Shown here: one piece after another, positions 6,325-8,263 of the stretch
Layout: each line of letters opens with the position of its first letter
Position numbering within the stretch: position 1 is the first letter of the stretch
From: Coriobacteriia bacterium
GTDB lineage: Bacteria; Actinomycetota; Coriobacteriia; Anaerosomatales; JAHIQC01
Assembly (NCBI GenBank): GCA_030653635.1
Contig: JAURYZ010000228.1
Coordinates: 1-8,263 of the forward strand
Reading direction: 5' to 3'
DNA: 8,263 nucleotides
Position numbers and translations under genes: made by a program
The notes under the pieces: model-generated
What the model saw: the letters and a program-made list of their open reading frames with translations, nothing else
The model's database searches: none
Told to the model about the DNA's origin: nothing

Positions 6325-6374
6325 TCGCTGTTCTGAGTCCGCGACGCCCATGGGGTAAAGATCGGTGTGAGACC

Positions 6375-7781
6375 TTACGCCTCAAGGACCAGCGGTATCG
6401 CGATGGTGAAGACGCTGCCGCCACCTTCGCGGCGAGTCGCCTCGACACAGCCACCATGGCGCTCGATGATCTCGCGAACGACCGCAAGGCCTATGCCCAG
6501 GCCGCCTGAGGCGCGGTCTCTGGCTTCGTCTGCGCGCCAGAAGCGCGAGAACACCTGCTCGAGGTTCTCTTGGGCGATCCCGATGCCCGTGTCCGCGATC
6601 TCGATGAGCGCGCGCGCGTCATCACGGCGCACGCTCAGCGTGACGGTTCCGCCGGGCGATGAGTAACGAGCGGCGTTGGAGAGCAGGTTGCCGATGGCCT
6701 GCGTCAGGCGATCGCGATCCGCGTGGATGTGTAGGCCCACCTCTATTCGCTCATCGATTGCCAAGCCGATGGCGTCAAGCAAAGCGCGGTGTGCATCCAA
6801 AGCGACACGAACCGGACCGGCCGCATCGATCACCTCGAACCGCATGGGGATGTTGCCGCGCTCAAGGCGTGTGAGTTCCAAGATGCCCGCGGTGAGACGA
6901 GAGAGGCGCACCGTCTCATCACGCACGATCTGGAGATGCTCCGCGTCGGCCGGATAAACGCCGTCTTGCATGGCCTCGACCGTGGCCTGGATCGCCTGCA
7001 GCGGTGTACGCAGCTCGTGCGCCACATCGGCTGTAAGGCGCCTCTCCATCTCGCGATCCGCCTCGATTGCATCGGCCATATCATCGAACGTCCGGCCCAA
7101 CACACTGATGGCGTCATCGCCGAGTATGCCGGTTCGGGCATCACGGTCCCCGTCGGCCAGCGCCTTGGCTGCCTCGGTAATCCGATCGATCGGGCGGACG
7201 AGAGACATGGCGAACCACAGACCAGCAAGCGACGCGAAAAACACAGCGAACACCGCTGCCGCCAGAAGGCCAAGAGCGCTCGAGCGCCTGAACCGCAGGT
7301 CGTTGTCGGTCAGCAGGCCCTGGGGCGAAAGCGACCACACTCGTACGAGTCCTACGACCTCATCAGCAGCCACGACAGGTGCCGTGACCACCGGGCCTTG
7401 CGGATCCGTCGCATTGACGGGGGGTCCGAGCATCGCATGCTCGCGCAGATTGAGGGCGGAGGAGTCGTCGTAGATAATCCCGCCTTGAGCATCGAGCACC
7501 TGTAGCGCCAGGCCCGAGAGCATGCCGTATCGCGGGAGCTGGCTAAAGGCGCTAAGCGACCAGCCCCCGGACTGTGTGTAGGACGTGGAGAGTAGCTGTG
7601 AGGCCCCGTTTGCGGTTTCCTGCAACTGGTCTTGCACGTACTTGTCGAACTGCCCGGCCCAAACGAACCAAAGAATCCCTGCGGCCAGAAGCATCGTGAT
7701 CGCCGCAACGGCGGCGAAAGCGAGAGCCAGTCTTCGGCTAAGGGTGCCTTCTGGTCCCTGCTTGCGGGCGGCTCCGATCAC
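6375..7781 (-). CDS. Sensor histidine kinase (HAMP, HisKA, HATPase_c; BaeS/PhoR-like)
   Basis: This is a membrane-bound sensor kinase of 468 residues that should phosphorylate the neighbouring response regulator. Domains in order: a short basic cytoplasmic tail; TM1 at about 19-41; an extracytoplasmic sensor segment at about 42-167 with no recognisable fold signature; TM2 at about 168-192; HAMP at about 193-245, starting at LVRPIDRI; HisKA with phosphoacceptor His255 in DVAHELRTPLQAI; and an ATPase domain with N-box NLLSNAARYS (Asn365/Asn369), G1 box DTGIGI (397-402), F-box FSRFWRAD (411-418) and G2 box GGLGIGLAVV (426-435). All catalytic boxes are intact. The start is GTG at 7779-7781, 5 bases after the regulator stop, with GAGG about 10 bases upstream; no ATG fits better, since the next Met (30) is inside TM1. 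The stimulus is unknown. Confidence 0.95.
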   Translation of the reverse strand: MIGAARKQGPEGTLSRRLALAFAAVAAITMLLAAGILWFVWAGQFDKYVQDQLQETANGASQLLSTSYTQSGGWSLSAFSQLPRYGMLSGLALQVLDAQGGIIYDDSSALNLREHAMLGPPVNATDPQGPVVTAPVVAADEVVGLVRVWSLSPQGLLTDNDLRFRRSSALGLLAAAVFAVFFASLAGLWFAMSLVRPIDRITEAAKALADGDRDARTGILGDDAISVLGRTFDDMADAIEADREMERRLTADVAHELRTPLQAIQATVEAMQDGVYPADAEHLQIVRDETVRLSRLTAGILELTRLERGNIPMRFEVIDAAGPVRVALDAHRALLDAIGLAIDERIEVGLHIHADRDRLTQAIGNLLSNAARYSSPGGTVTLSVRRDDARALIEIADTGIGIAQENLEQVFSRFWRADEARDRASGGLGIGLAVVREIIERHGGCVEATRREGGGSVFTIAIPLVLEA

Positions 7782-7786
7782 CCGGA

Positions 7787-8263
7787 CTACACCTCGTCGG
7801 ACTTAGGCGACTCGAACCTGTAGCCGACACCGTGCACGGTGTAGATATAGGTCGGGGTCTTGGGATCGTCGCGCAGCTTCGCGCGCAGGTTCTTCACGTG
7901 CGAGTCGATGGTGCGCTCATACCCCTCGAAGTCATATCCAAGCACCTTCTCGACGAGCTCCATGCGCGAGTAGACGCGACCGGGATAGCGCGCGATCGTC
8001 GTGAGCAGCTTGAACTCGCTCGCTGTCAGATCGAGCTCCTCCTTGCCGAGGAACGCCTTGTGCGCGGCGACATCGATAGACAGTTCGCCGTACTCGAGCC
8101 GATCGCGCTGGGGCTCCTCGCCCACATGCGCTCTACGCAGAAGTGCCCTCACCCGTGCAACGAGTTCGCGTGGGGAGAAGGGCTTCACGAGGTAGTCGTC
8201 GGCACCAATCTCAAGACCAGCGATCCGATCCTCTTCCTCACCTTTCGCCGTCAGCATGATGAT
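7787..8263 (-). CDS. OmpR/PhoB-family response regulator, C-terminal part (N-terminus beyond window)
   Basis: The visible 158 residues begin at the fourth strand of the receiver domain (IIMLTAKGEEEDRIAGLEIGADDYLVKPFSPREL), with the conserved Thr/Ala switch region and the Lys of YLVKPF (visible residue 27). The phosphoacceptor Asp and the first roughly 75 residues lie outside the window. The winged-helix DNA-binding domain follows: LTASEFKLLTTIARYPGRVYSR, then a recognition-helix segment (ERTIDSHVKNLRAKL), and the wing ending in YIYTVHGVGYRFE. The family usually binds direct repeats upstream of its target genes. It is immediately upstream of the histidine kinase with a 5-base gap, so the two are a cognate pair. 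Its targets cannot be read from the sequence; the genes that follow on the same strand are candidates. Confidence 0.95.
   Translation of the reverse strand: MIMLTAKGEEEDRIAGLEIGADDYLVKPFSPRELVARVRALLRRAHVGEEPQRDRLEYGELSIDVAAHKAFLGKEELDLTASEFKLLTTIARYPGRVYSRMELVEKVLGYDFEGYERTIDSHVKNLRAKLRDDPKTPTYIYTVHGVGYRFESPKSDEV

Noticed and set aside
6789..7505. Long plus-strand frame of 238 residues
   Set aside because: It is antisense to the histidine kinase; residue make-up is rich in Arg, His and Gly as expected of a shadow frame.
1..8263. CRISPR array, tRNA, rRNA or insertion sequence
   Set aside because: No regularly spaced repeats beyond the two-copy unit, no tRNA- or rRNA-like stretch, and no transposase-like protein were seen.

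Overview
The window looks like a high-GC, Gram-positive-type chromosome, most plausibly an actinobacterium of the Coriobacteriia side of the phylum. That placement is inferred from three things: the high GC content, a split PurS/PurQ type of FGAM synthase, and a large secreted protein ending in three cell-wall-binding type 2 (CWB2) modules. The CWB2 domain is shared by Coriobacteriia and clostridia, so the assignment is tentative. Every convincing gene is on the minus strand, so transcription runs from high to low coordinates. The many plus-strand open frames are antisense shadows typical of GC-rich DNA.

Reading in the direction of transcription, the window opens with a two-component pair: the C-terminal part of an OmpR-family response regulator (7787-8263, cut by the window edge) and, 5 bases later, a complete BaeS/PhoR-like sensor histidine kinase (6375-7781). 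A 97-base gap with a possible -10 box and a 10-base perfect palindrome precedes a 69-residue two-helix membrane protein (6068-6277). Two histidines in its second helix have the spacing of cytochrome b heme ligands. Next is a 148-base intergenic stretch (5920-6067) holding three small inverted repeats and a perfect tandem duplication of a 23-base unit just upstream of the next gene. That gene (2728-5919) encodes a surface protein of about 1063 residues: signal peptide, propeptide, M6-family (immune inhibitor A-like) zinc metalloprotease, three beta-sandwich-like domains and three CWB2 repeats.

After a 130-base gap comes a tightly packed purine-biosynthesis cluster: purC (1707-2597), a 167-residue two-helix membrane protein of unknown function (1200-1703), purS (961-1197), purQ (263-958), and the start of another membrane protein (1-263) that begins with GTG and overlaps purQ by one base. 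PurS and PurQ are two of the three subunits of FGAM synthase; the large subunit PurL is not in the window and does not directly follow purQ.

Most of the window is ordinary. I do not see an obviously undescribed system such as a defence island, CRISPR array, mobile element or novel RNA. The points worth a second look are the tandem 23-base repeat and its possible pairing with the protease ribosome-binding site, the mini heme-like membrane protein, and the two unexplained membrane proteins built into the purine operon.
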